From NCBI GenBank assembly GCA_021827645.1, contig JAKAVA010000091.1:1-49359 (forward strand): 49,359 nucleotides of DNA. Direction: 5' to 3'. Origin of the DNA: Planctomycetota bacterium (GTDB lineage Bacteria; Planctomycetota; Phycisphaerae; WQYP01). Below are positions 6,209 to 15,169 of this stretch, piece after piece (the first letter of the stretch is position 1; each line of letters begins with the position of its first letter). A program made the position numbers and the translations under genes. The notes under the pieces were generated by a model that saw only the letters and a list, made by a program, of their open reading frames with translations, made no database searches and was not told where the DNA came from.

Positions 6209-9052
6209 ATGGTTGATGCAATGGGCAGGATGTCGGTGCGGAAGCGCGATGGTCGTGTGGTGGAATTTGACGCGCAGCGGATTGTGCAGGCGATTCGCGC
6301 TGCGTTCAATTCTGAATTGGGCCAGCAGGACGGTCAGGCCCCGTCGGCGGAGATGGAAAAGCTGGTGCGGGAATCGGCCGATCGGGTGCTCGACGCCGTT
6401 CGCAAAGCCGGCGCATCCGGCGAGGCGCTTCACGTTGAGCATATTCAGGATATTGTTGAAATATCATTGATGCAGGCCGGCTGCTACAACGTGGCCCGGC
6501 GCTATATTCTCTATCGCCAGGAGCGGGCCCGGGTGCGCACGCTGACGGGCGACGGAACTCACGCGCGGGGGCCGGGGCAAGGCATCGCGGTATTGGATGC
6601 TGGGGGCAACCGCCGACCGCTGGATATCCACGCCCTGAAACGGACGATTTACTCCGCCTGCGCCGGATTGAAGCATTGCAGTCCGGAGGAACTCATTGCC
6701 GATACGGTTGCGTCGCTATTTGACGGGGCCACGGAATCGCAGGTTACGCTGGCGGCCATTCTCTCGGCACGGACGCGTATCGAAAGCGAGCCGGAGTATG
6801 GCCGGGTGGCCACGCGCCTCCTGCTCAAAACGCTTTATCGCGAGGTGTTCGGAATTCCGGAAGACACCGGCGTCGAGGCGACGATGATCGAGCGCGGATT
6901 GGCTCCGTATGTGCACGCCGGAATTGATGCGGGTCTGCTCGATCCGCGGCTGGCGGAATTCGACTTGGAGCTGCTGGCCCGGGCCATTCGTTCGGACCGG
7001 GACGAAACGTTTACCTATCTTGGCCTTCAGACGCTGGCGGATCGTTATCTGATCCGCCATGATCAGCAATTACTGGAACTTCCGCAATACCTGTGGATGC
7101 GCGTGGCGATGGGTCTGGCCCTGCACGAGGGAGCCGGCCGCAATGAGCGAGCAATGGAATTTTATGAGGTGCTTTCGACCTACCGCTTTGTGTCGGCCAC
7201 GCCGACGCTTTTTAACAGCGGGACGGTGCATCCGCAATTGAGTTCGTGTTATCTCTCAACCGTTCGCGATGATCTGGGGCACATCTTCAAGGTCATCGGC
7301 GACAATGCGGCGCTGAGCAAATGGGCCGGCGGCTTGGGCAACGACTGGACCAACATCCGCGCCGCCAACGCCTTTATCCGCGGCACCAACGGCCGAAGTC
7401 AGGGTGTGATTCCGTTTCTGAAAATCGTCAACGACACAGCCCTGGCGGTGAATCAGGGAGGGAAGCGCAAGGGGGCGGTGTGTGCGTATCTGGAAATCTG
7501 GCACCTTGAGATTGAGGATTTCATCGAACTGCGCAAGAACACCGGCGACGAGCGCCGCCGCACCCACGACATGCATACCGCCGCATGGATTCCCGATCTA
7601 TTCATGAAACGCGTGGAGAACAACGGCGACTGGACGCTCCTGAGCCCGGACGAAGCGCCCGATCTGCATGGCCTCTACGGCCCCGAATTTGAAGCCCGCT
7701 ACGCCCACTACGAAAACCTCGCCGCACGCGGATTGCTCCGTCAGCACAAAACCGTCCCCGCCGTGAAATTATGGCGGCATCTGCTTTCTCATCTTTTCGA
7801 AACGGGCCATCCGTGGATTACCTTCAAGGACCCGTCGAACATCCGCTCGGCGCAGGATCATGTCGGACGCGTGCATGGTTCCAATCTGTGCACGGAAATC
7901 CTTCTCAATACCAGTCCCGAGGAAACCGCCGTCTGCAATCTCGGGTCGATCAATCTCGCCGAGCACCTCGGCCGTGACGGGCTGGATCTACATCAATTGG
8001 AATCTACCGTTCGCACGGCCATGCGGATGCTGGATAACGTGATCGACATCAATTTCTACCCGACGCCGGAAGCGCGACGGTCCAATCTGCAGCATCGGCC
8101 GGTGGGGCTGGGGATCATGGGTTTTCAAGATATGCTCTTCAAGCTTCGGATCAGCTACGCCGATCCGCAGGCCGTGGACCTGGCGGACCGCAGCATGGAG
8201 GCGATCAGCTTCTTCGCGATTCTTGCCTCGACCGAACTGGCGAAGGAGCGGGGAGTTTACACCAGCTATCGGGGATCGAAATGGGATCGCGGCCTGCTGC
8301 CGATCGACACGATCGAACTGCTTGCGGCGGCGCGCGGTGGCGATCTTGATATGGACCGCTCCACCACCATGCCGTGGGAGCAGGTTCGCGAGGCGGTGCG
8401 GCAAAACGGGATGCGTAACTGCCAGATTCTCGCCATTGCCCCGACGGCCACCATTTCCAATATCGCCGGCTGTACGCAGTCGATTGAACCGCAGTATCGG
8501 AATCTTTTCACCAAGTCGAATCTCTCGGGCGAATTCACCATCGTCAATGAATATCTCATTGACGATCTCAAGGCACTGGACCTGTGGGATACTGGCATGC
8601 TGGATGAAATCAAATATCACGATGGTTCAATTGTCGCCATTGATCGTATCCCGGCCGACATCCGAAGCCTGTATCGGACCGCATTTGAAATCGAACCCCG
8701 GTGGATCATGGAAGCCGCCAGCCGCCGCCAGAAGTGGATCGACATGGGGCAATCGTTGAATCTTTATATTGATCGACCCTCCGGCGCGGCTCTCCACGAC
8801 ATGTATGTTCTGGCGTGGCGCAAGGGCCTCAAGACGACATATTATTTGCGGGGGCAGGCGGCAACCCAGATTGAAAAATCCAGTCTGGATATCAATCGGC
8901 ATGGCATTCAGCCGCGGTGGATGAAAAGCCGCTCGGCGTCGGCGGAGGTGGCCATCGGCCGCAGTGCCGCACTCTCCGAGCCGGTTCTCGCCACGGCAAC
9001 CGCAACCCCCGCCTGCCGGGTGGATAATCCGGATTGTGAAGCCTGCCAGTAG
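6209..9052 (+). CDS. nrdA: Class I ribonucleoside-diphosphate reductase, large subunit
   Basis: Reduces ribonucleotides to deoxyribonucleotides together with NrdB. The ATG at 6209 follows AAAGGAG. The product is 947 residues, about 190 longer than E. coli NrdA. The N-terminus is an ATP-cone (KRDGRVVEFDAQRIVQAI, to about residue 105), followed by a second cone-like stretch with a similar start (NRRPLDIHALKRTI) that may be a second regulatory domain. Catalytic marks: Cys347 in SSCYLS, the Asn559-x-Cys561-x-Glu563 triad in NLCTE, Cys576 in AVCNLGS, and a C-terminal redox pair in DCEACQ. First gene of the riboswitch operon; nrdB follows 50 bases later. Confidence 0.93.
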   Translation: MVDAMGRMSVRKRDGRVVEFDAQRIVQAIRAAFNSELGQQDGQAPSAEMEKLVRESADRVLDAVRKAGASGEALHVEHIQDIVEISLMQAGCYNVARRYILYRQERARVRTLTGDGTHARGPGQGIAVLDAGGNRRPLDIHALKRTIYSACAGLKHCSPEELIADTVASLFDGATESQVTLAAILSARTRIESEPEYGRVATRLLLKTLYREVFGIPEDTGVEATMIERGLAPYVHAGIDAGLLDPRLAEFDLELLARAIRSDRDETFTYLGLQTLADRYLIRHDQQLLELPQYLWMRVAMGLALHEGAGRNERAMEFYEVLSTYRFVSATPTLFNSGTVHPQLSSCYLSTVRDDLGHIFKVIGDNAALSKWAGGLGNDWTNIRAANAFIRGTNGRSQGVIPFLKIVNDTALAVNQGGKRKGAVCAYLEIWHLEIEDFIELRKNTGDERRRTHDMHTAAWIPDLFMKRVENNGDWTLLSPDEAPDLHGLYGPEFEARYAHYENLAARGLLRQHKTVPAVKLWRHLLSHLFETGHPWITFKDPSNIRSAQDHVGRVHGSNLCTEILLNTSPEETAVCNLGSINLAEHLGRDGLDLHQLESTVRTAMRMLDNVIDINFYPTPEARRSNLQHRPVGLGIMGFQDMLFKLRISYADPQAVDLADRSMEAISFFAILASTELAKERGVYTSYRGSKWDRGLLPIDTIELLAAARGGDLDMDRSTTMPWEQVREAVRQNGMRNCQILAIAPTATISNIAGCTQSIEPQYRNLFTKSNLSGEFTIVNEYLIDDLKALDLWDTGMLDEIKYHDGSIVAIDRIPADIRSLYRTAFEIEPRWIMEAASRRQKWIDMGQSLNLYIDRPSGAALHDMYVLAWRKGLKTTYYLRGQAATQIEKSSLDINRHGIQPRWMKSRSASAEVAIGRSAALSEPVLATATATPACRVDNPDCEACQ

Positions 9053-9102
9053 GTGGCATCAATAGTTGAATAAATGATACCGTGTGTTAAGGAGAACCCA
9101 TC

Positions 9103-10158
9103 ATGAGTTGCTGCACAGGAACTATCTCGGCACCCCACGATCTGTCCCGGAAAATAGACGCCGACAACAAACGGCTGCTTAATTGCACCGCCGTGGATGT
9201 CAATCAGCTCTGGCCGCTCAAATACCAGTGGGCATGGGAGCATTACATCAACGGTTGCGCCAACAACTGGCTCCCCAGCGAGGTATCCATGCAGAAGGAC
9301 ATCGAACTGTGGAAGTCCGATACCCTTTCGGACGCGGAGCGGCTGGTCATCAAGCGTAACCTCGGCTTTTTTTCCACGGGCGAGAGTCTCGTGGGAAATA
9401 ATATTGTGCTGGCCATCTTCCGGCACATCACGAATCCGGAGGCCCGCCAGTATCTGTTGCGCCAGGCGTATGAAGAGGCGGTGCACACCCATACGTTCCA
9501 TTACATCTGTGAATCGCTGGCGCTCGACGGGCGTGAAGTATTTAATATGTATCACGAAGTGGATTCCATCGCCGGCAAGGACGAATTTGTGATGCGCCTC
9601 ACACGCCGCGTGCTGGAACCTGATTTCACGACGGCAACGCCGGAGGGAATCGGTGAGTTCATCAAAAACCTGGTCGGCTTTTATGTCATCATGGAAGGTA
9701 TCTTCTTCTACAGCGGATTTGTGATGATTCTCTCGCTGCACCGCCGCAATCTGATGACCGGCATCGGTGAGCAGTTTCAGTATATTCTGCGTGATGAAAG
9801 CATCCATCTGAACTTTGGCATCGATCTGATCAATGCCATCAAAGAGGAAAATCCGCACGTGTGGAGAGCCGATTTGCAGGCTGAGATTGTGCAGATGATC
9901 CTCGATGCGGTTGAGTATGAAGTTCAGTATGCGGAAAGCTGCCTGCCCGATGGCATTTTGGGCCTCAACAAGGGCCTGTTTCGTGAATATGTGCAGTACA
10001 TTGCGGATCGGCGCCTGGAGCGCATCGGCCTGCCCCTGCATTTCGGTTCCTCCAACCCGTTCAAATGGATGAGCGAAACGATTGATCTGGGGAAGGAGAA
10101 AAACTTTTTCGAAACGCGCGTAACCGAATATCAATCCGGCGGACTGCTGGTCTGGTGA
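9103..10158 (+). CDS. nrdB: Ribonucleotide reductase small subunit, class Ic (Mn/Fe) type
   Basis: 351 residues, ATG at 9103 with AAGGAG 8 bases before. It supplies the oxidising equivalent that starts catalysis in NrdA. Metal ligands are visible: Glu94 in [10 protein letters not shown], Glu125 and His128 in EEAVHTHTF, and a later Glu/His set in RDESIHLNF. The residue four after His128, which is the radical Tyr in ordinary class Ia R2 proteins, is Phe132 (codon TTC, 9496-9498). Chlamydia trachomatis R2, the model class Ic enzyme with a Mn(IV)/Fe(III) cofactor, has the same change, also uses Glu as first ligand, and shares the C-terminal look ([10 protein letters not shown]). The gene is otherwise intact, so this is not a dead copy. 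Confidence 0.93.
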   Translation: MSCCTGTISAPHDLSRKIDADNKRLLNCTAVDVNQLWPLKYQWAWEHYINGCANNWLPSEVSMQKDIELWKSDTLSDAERLVIKRNLGFFSTGESLVGNNIVLAIFRHITNPEARQYLLRQAYEEAVHTHTFHYICESLALDGREVFNMYHEVDSIAGKDEFVMRLTRRVLEPDFTTATPEGIGEFIKNLVGFYVIMEGIFFYSGFVMILSLHRRNLMTGIGEQFQYILRDESIHLNFGIDLINAIKEENPHVWRADLQAEIVQMILDAVEYEVQYAESCLPDGILGLNKGLFREYVQYIADRRLERIGLPLHFGSSNPFKWMSETIDLGKEKNFFETRVTEYQSGGLLVW

Positions 10159-10198
10159 GGCGGGCGTCATTCATTGTTAATTTGGAGTATTGAGAATC

Positions 10199-12499
10199 AT
10201 GGTTATAGCTTCCAACCTCGGTTTTCCACGGATCGGCCCCGGCCGCGAATTGAAAAGGTGCCTCGAACGATATTGGTTTGGTGAGGTGAACGAGGCCGAG
10301 CTGCAGGCGGCGGCTGCGTCGATCCGTCGCCAGAACTGGCTGCTGCAGAAATCGGCGGGGATGGATCATATCCCGAGCAATGATTTTTCCTTCTACGACC
10401 ATGTGCTGGATGCTGCCGTGATGGTCGGTGCCATTCCGGAGCGATTCGGAATCACGGAGTCCGTCACGCTTCCGGATTACTTTGCCATGGCCCGCGGACG
10501 TGTCGGTGGGGGCGGCCGCCGCGATCTGCCCGCCATGGAGATGACCAAATGGTTCGATACGAATTATCACTACATCGTGCCGGAGTTCAGTTCCGGTCGG
10601 CCGTTTCAATTGCTCGATGACAAACCCGTGCGGGAATTTCTCGAGGCGGCGGCGCTGGGCATTCACACGCGGCCGGTGATTCTCGGGCCGTTTTCACTGC
10701 TGATGCTCGGCCGGGATGCCGAGAGCGGCGGTCCGGTGCTCCACCGTCTGCCGGAACTGGCCGAGGTTTACGTCGAGCTTCTCAGACGGCTGCGCGATGC
10801 GGGGGCGACATGGGTGCAGATGGACGAACCCTGCCTGTCGCTTGATCTCGACGATGCCTCCATGGGCGCCTTTGAAACGGCTTGCCGACGGATCGGCGAA
10901 CGGAACTCTGGCATTGAAATTCTATTGACAACGTACTTCGCGGACATCGGGGATCGCCTGGACCGGCTGGCCGACCTGCCGGTCGCGGGGCTGCATCTGG
11001 ATCTGGTCCGTGCACCGCATCTGCTTGAAAAGCTCATCGCCCGAAAGCGAACCGGTCCGGCGGTATCACTCGGCATAGTTGACGGCCGGAACGTCTGGCG
11101 GGCGGATCTTCATCGGCTGCTGGGATGGGTGGAGCGGGCGATCGGGGCTTTCGGAGCGGAACGCGTAATGATCGCTCCGTCCTGTTCGCTGCTGCACGTG
11201 CCGCTGGATGCCCGGCTTGAAACCGGGCTCTCACCAGAGGTTCAAAACATGCTTGCCTTCGCCGTGCAGAAACTGCACGAAGTGGCAGCGCTGGCGAAAG
11301 GGGCCCGGTTCGGACGAAAGGCGATTGCGGGTGAGTTGGACACCTGTACGGCCGCACTGGAACAGCGCCGCCAGCCCGGTGCTTTTCATGATCCGGCCGT
11401 GCGCGAAAGGGTTGCGGCCTTGAAACCCGCCATGTTCCATCGGCCTCTGCCGTACGATCAACGTCGCGGCCTTCAGGCTCAGCGGCTGCGACTGCCCCGA
11501 TTGCCGACAACCACCATCGGCTCCTTTCCGCAGACACCGGATGTCCGCAAGGCACGGGCTCAATACCTGGCCGGTCGGCTGGATGGAAGTCAATACGAAG
11601 AACATATCCGTGAGCAGATTCGCCATACGCTTTCCGTGCAGGAGCAGATCGGGCTGGATGTTCTGGTTCATGGCGAATATGAGCGAACGGATATGGTGGA
11701 ATATTTTGGCGCCCATCTGGCCGGTTTCACCACCACGCAATTCGGATGGGTTCAAAGTTACGGCTCCCGCTGCGTCAAGCCGCCGATCATCTTTGGAGAT
11801 GTGCATCGCCGCCAACCGATCACCCTTGACCACACGCTTTACGCCCAGTCGTTGACGCAGAAGCCTGTAAAGGGGATGCTGACCGGTCCGCTTACTATTT
11901 TGAATTGGTCCTTTGTCCGGGATGATCAGCCGCGCTGGGAGACGTGCTTTCAGATTGCGCTGGCCATCCGGGATGAGGTGAAGGACTTGCAGGCGGCAGG
12001 AATTTCCATCATCCAGATTGACGAACCGACATTACGTGAGGGGCTTCCTCTGCGCAAGGCGGATCAGCCGGCCTATTTGCGGTGGGCGGTCGATGCATTT
12101 CGACTTTCGGCTGCCGGTGCATCAGCTCAGACACAGGTCCATACGCACATGTGCTATTGCAACTATGGCGAGATTCTCGATGCTGTGATTGAGATGGACG
12201 CCGATGTGATTTCACTTGAGGCGGCGCGGAGTTCGATGGAACTGCTCAAGGTGTTGTCAGAACGTCGGTATCCGAACGAGATCGGGCCGGGCGTTTACGA
12301 CATCCATTCGCCGCGGGTTCCATCCGAAGCTGAAATCCACGCGCTGATCCGGGAGATGCTCAAGGTGCTCAGGCCGGAGCAGTTGTGGATCAATCCGGAC
12401 TGCGGCTTAAAGACGCGCCGGTGGGAAGAGGTCATCCCGGCCTTGACCCACATGGTGCAGGCTGCAAAGCGGGTGCGGGGTGAACTCGCGGCGTCGTGA
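10199..12499 (+). CDS. metE: Cobalamin-independent methionine synthase
   Basis: Transfers the methyl group of 5-methyltetrahydropteroyl-glutamate to homocysteine, making methionine without B12. The ATG at 10199 is preferred: GGAG (10184-10187) lies 11 bases before it but only 2 before an in-frame TTG at 10190. The product is 766 residues with both barrels: N-terminal ASNLGFPRIGPGRELKR and C-terminal TTTIGSFPQTPDVRKAR. The catalytic zinc ligands are His650, Cys652 (HTHMCYC) and Cys735 (NPDCGLK); the spacing of 85 residues from His to the last Cys equals that in E. coli MetE. Third gene of the B12 riboswitch operon, 40 bases after nrdB. Confidence 0.95.
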   Translation: MVIASNLGFPRIGPGRELKRCLERYWFGEVNEAELQAAAASIRRQNWLLQKSAGMDHIPSNDFSFYDHVLDAAVMVGAIPERFGITESVTLPDYFAMARGRVGGGGRRDLPAMEMTKWFDTNYHYIVPEFSSGRPFQLLDDKPVREFLEAAALGIHTRPVILGPFSLLMLGRDAESGGPVLHRLPELAEVYVELLRRLRDAGATWVQMDEPCLSLDLDDASMGAFETACRRIGERNSGIEILLTTYFADIGDRLDRLADLPVAGLHLDLVRAPHLLEKLIARKRTGPAVSLGIVDGRNVWRADLHRLLGWVERAIGAFGAERVMIAPSCSLLHVPLDARLETGLSPEVQNMLAFAVQKLHEVAALAKGARFGRKAIAGELDTCTAALEQRRQPGAFHDPAVRERVAALKPAMFHRPLPYDQRRGLQAQRLRLPRLPTTTIGSFPQTPDVRKARAQYLAGRLDGSQYEEHIREQIRHTLSVQEQIGLDVLVHGEYERTDMVEYFGAHLAGFTTTQFGWVQSYGSRCVKPPIIFGDVHRRQPITLDHTLYAQSLTQKPVKGMLTGPLTILNWSFVRDDQPRWETCFQIALAIRDEVKDLQAAGISIIQIDEPTLREGLPLRKADQPAYLRWAVDAFRLSAAGASAQTQVHTHMCYCNYGEILDAVIEMDADVISLEAARSSMELLKVLSERRYPNEIGPGVYDIHSPRVPSEAEIHALIREMLKVLRPEQLWINPDCGLKTRRWEEVIPALTHMVQAAKRVRGELAAS

Positions 12500-12823
12500 A
12501 GCACCCGTTTGAACAAATACCAGGCTTCGCACTCCTGAAACCATGAAGCAAGCCTCGCCGTGTGGACGCATGGGGGGCAACCCGTGGTTGGCCCCAGTTT
12601 CGCGCTTCGGTGGTAAAAACGCATTATCACGAAATCAGGGGTGGTGCTGCGCATTATGTTGATGGCTTTTTCGGCCGCAGTAGACTCACAGCATCACCGA
12701 ATATCCGGCAGGGGGATTTATTTGCTTTGTCGTAACGCCTTAACTCACTCCGCGGTTCCGCGCGAGACATGGACGTTCCCCGTCTTTTAAGGTTAATATT
12801 ATTTTCACATACCCCGGGGTCGC
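12500..12823. other. Non-coding region between metE and the PEP-CTERM gene
   Basis: The two genes point towards each other. Apart from repeat copy B I see no gene and no convincing T-tailed terminator. A short ACCCCGGGGT palindrome lies just past the end of the PEP-CTERM gene. Confidence 0.4.
12590..12640 (+). repeat. Intergenic repeat, copy B
   Basis: Partner of copy A at 5536-5587, same orientation, with one single-base gap and about nine or ten differences in 52 positions. It lies downstream of metE. Confidence 0.5.
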
Positions 12824-14608
12824 TCACCCGTGCCGCCGTCTGGGCTGCTGCTTGCGAGACAGCATCAGCGCCAGCGAGGCCAAGCCCATCAGCGTCAAGG
12901 CTGCGGGTTCGGGCGTCGGTGATCCGCCGGTGCTTCCCATCAGTTCGTAGGTGAACTGTTGGCCCACATCGCCCAGCGGCGCACCTTGATCCGTCGTGAT
13001 CGTGAGATAATCGGCAAAGTTTCCGCTGATTGTCGGATCAAACACGATCGTGAGATCCGTCGAGTTGCTCAGGGGCGAATCGGCTGCCGCATTGCCGAGA
13101 ACATTCTGTGTCAGCGGCACGATGTAAAACGCATTGGCGGTCGGGCCGGTGATATTTTCGCTCTCCAGCGTCAGATTGGCCAAATTGGTGCCGTTGACAT
13201 CATCGGTGCTGATGTTGGAGATTTTCAGGTCAAACGTGGCGGGTGATCCCGGCGCTGTCTTGCCGAGGTTAATAACCGTCAGGGGCGTGGTGCCGACATT
13301 GGTGGAAAACACCGGGCCGACGGCGGTGCCGGTGATGTTGGCATTGCCAACGACCACATTGGAGGTGTAGCTGACGGTGCCGCTGTAGGTGCCGCGGGCG
13401 ACGGGGGCGAAGGAAATGGCGGACGTGCTGGACTGACCACCCGAGAGTGAAAACGTGCCTGAGTTGCCGGACATGCCGGAGGGGAGCACCGGTGTGTATT
13501 GGCCCGTAATGGTGCCGGTGCCGCTGTTCTGGAAGGTGAGATTTTCTACGGCTGTTGTGCCGGTACGCACCTGGCCGAAATCAATCTTGGATGGGGCCAA
13601 AAGCGGCTGTTGCAATGGCGCTATTTGTTCGGTGGTAACTCCGGCACCGTTGAATAGCCCCGTGGTGACAAAGCTGGAAGATTGGTTGGGGGAGGTCGAT
13701 TGGATCAGAACTTGTCCGTTGCCCCCATCGCCGCCGAAATTATAACCATCCGCATTAGAAATTCCGCTCAGGCCGGCGCCGCCGAAACTGCCGCCGCCAC
13801 CAGCACCCGCGCTCGCGTGGCCACCGGACATCCCATAGGCGAAAACAACGGCGGAATCCGAAACGGTATTGCCGCTGAGGATGACTGCCCCACCACTACC
13901 GCCGCCACCGCTCGCGAAGTTGATGCCGCCACCACCACCGAGTGCGTTAATGTTAGCCACCGTCAGGCTGCCCACAGCGGTGACGTCCAACGCGCCGCCA
14001 CCCCCGTCGCCTCCGCTCGCGATACCGCCGCCACCGCCACTGCCCCCGTAAAGCGCCTGGTCCAAATTACCGTAGGTGGGGCCCGGGTTGCCATCCGCCT
14101 GTCCGCCGCCCGGCCCTTGTCCGTTGGTTGGATTGCTGCCCCCATTGCCTCCCGCGAAGCCGCCGGGGCCACCCGCACCGCCCGTGTCGCTGACCGCATT
14201 GCTTCCGCTAACCGAGAGGGTTGCCGCGATATTCGTGTTGCTCTGGCTCAGCAACGCCAAGCCATTGGTGCCGGTGATGTTCACCGTAACGCCTGAGCCG
14301 ATGTTGATGGATGAGAAATCAAACACGCCGACATAGGGAATGCCGTTGGACTCCCCCTGAGCCATGCCATTCTGATTGCTGATATACCCCGTGTATGTGG
14401 ATGAGCCGATGGTGAGGGTCGGGGCGGAAGTCGCGGTACCGGTGTTGATATCCACTGTACCGGAATTGATGTTCAACGAGCCGAGGGAACCGTAAAGATA
14501 CGGATTGAACAGGACCGTTCCTGTTGTTGCCCCGAAGACCGCTGAGGCTGATAAAACGGATGACGCGAAGACAGCGGCGGACAAGCCGCAATGGAAACGA
14601 GTGAGCAT
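12824..14608 (-). CDS. PEP-CTERM surface protein, glycine-rich
   Basis: 594 residues. The ATG at 14608 has GGGAG about 10 bases upstream; an in-frame TTG further up overlaps that site and is rejected. The N-terminus is a signal peptide (LTRFHCGLSAAVFASSVLSASAVFG). A repetitive middle follows, with Gly-rich stretches (GGGGG, GAGGAGG) from about residue 140 to 300. Next comes a beta-rich domain of the choice-of-anchor-D/ASPM-SPD-2 kind, starting PSKIDFGQVRTGTTAVENLTF. The tail PTPEPAALTLMGLASLALML plus RKQQPRRRHG is a PEP-CTERM sorting signal: motif, membrane helix, basic end. Export and exosortase processing are inferred; no exosortase is in the window. The ligand or role is unknown. Confidence 0.82.
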   Translation of the reverse strand: MLTRFHCGLSAAVFASSVLSASAVFGATTGTVLFNPYLYGSLGSLNINSGTVDINTGTATSAPTLTIGSSTYTGYISNQNGMAQGESNGIPYVGVFDFSSINIGSGVTVNITGTNGLALLSQSNTNIAATLSVSGSNAVSDTGGAGGPGGFAGGNGGSNPTNGQGPGGGQADGNPGPTYGNLDQALYGGSGGGGGIASGGDGGGGALDVTAVGSLTVANINALGGGGGINFASGGGGSGGAVILSGNTVSDSAVVFAYGMSGGHASAGAGGGGSFGGAGLSGISNADGYNFGGDGGNGQVLIQSTSPNQSSSFVTTGLFNGAGVTTEQIAPLQQPLLAPSKIDFGQVRTGTTAVENLTFQNSGTGTITGQYTPVLPSGMSGNSGTFSLSGGQSSTSAISFAPVARGTYSGTVSYTSNVVVGNANITGTAVGPVFSTNVGTTPLTVINLGKTAPGSPATFDLKISNISTDDVNGTNLANLTLESENITGPTANAFYIVPLTQNVLGNAAADSPLSNSTDLTIVFDPTISGNFADYLTITTDQGAPLGDVGQQFTYELMGSTGGSPTPEPAALTLMGLASLALMLSRKQQPRRRHG

Positions 14609-14682
14609 GTGAGTAACTCCCAAAACCGAAATCCTAAAGAGTCGCTACGCTTGCTTTCTCGTTGTCGAACTGACACTCCCAT

Positions 14683-14717
14683 ATTAGTATTATACTAATG
14701 GATGGGCCGAATTACAA
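14683..14717 (-). promoter_or_regulatory. Promoter of the PEP-CTERM gene with -10 inside a perfect palindrome
   Basis: On the minus strand TTGTAA (14712-14717), a 17-base spacer and TATAAT (14689-14694). The -10 is the centre of ATTAGTATTATACTAAT (14683-14699), an 8+1+8 perfect inverted repeat. A dimeric repressor bound there would block RNA polymerase. The start codon is about 75 bases downstream. Confidence 0.55.
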
Positions 14718-14725
14718 ATTCTGCT

Positions 14726-14775
14726 CGCATTTTGGCGCAAAATTGCCGGGATTTGGCAAAATGCGAATGATTCGC
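14726..14775. repeat. Further inverted repeats in the divergent intergenic region
   Basis: CGCATTTTG (14726-14734) is the perfect inverse of CAAAATGCG (14757-14765), and GCGAATGATTCGC (14763-14775) is a 6+1+6 palindrome overlapping it. They lie between the PEP-CTERM promoter and the small plus-strand gene, so they may serve either. Confidence 0.45.
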
Positions 14776-14813
14776 AAATGTGATATACGCGTGATTTCGT
14801 CAAGGATTTATCC

Positions 14814-15134
14814 ATGAATATAAAAAACCATCATTTGACTGCGGCTGCCGGACTCACCGGTATCCCTCTGGCGGCGCTGATTTTCTGTGCGGCGATGTAT
14901 GGAACTCTGTAGACGCTTGCCGATCCGGGATTGAGTTGCGACTGGATTCCTCATCTCCCCGCGGGCGGCGGAGCGGTCGTTGCGGTGGTTTCATCGATTC
15001 TCCCGATGGTTCCGTATTGGATTGGCTTTCTGGCGTTGCTGCTTACGCTGACCGCCTCTGAGTATGCGTATTTCACCTCGATATTCGGCAACGGCACTGG
15101 TTTGCGGTGGCCCGGCGAATGGGTGAACCGGTGA
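14814..15134 (+). pseudogene. Small membrane protein gene interrupted by an in-frame TAG
   Basis: ATG at 14814 with AAGGA 7 bases before. The frame encodes 32 residues ending in a hydrophobic stretch (GIPLAALIFCAAMYGTL), then TAG at 14910-14912, then stays open in the same frame for 73 more codons with two more hydrophobic segments (AVVAVVSSILPMV and IGFLALLLTLTA) to TGA at 15134. Without the TAG it would be a membrane protein of about 106 residues. It may be a recent pseudogene, a sequencing error or two separate small products. I do not recognise the family. Confidence 0.4.
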
Positions 15135-15169
15135 GAACGTGAAAATGGTCTGGGCTGTGGGCCGAGGCC

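Noticed and set aside
13801..14140. CRISPR-like or tandem DNA repeat in the PEP-CTERM gene
   Set aside because: The repetitiveness comes from Gly codons in a low-complexity protein region; there are no regular direct repeats with spacers.
13682..14336. Plus-strand frames opposite the PEP-CTERM gene, rich in Ala/Arg or Pro
   Set aside because: They mirror the Gly-rich codons of the minus-strand gene and have no start signals or domains.
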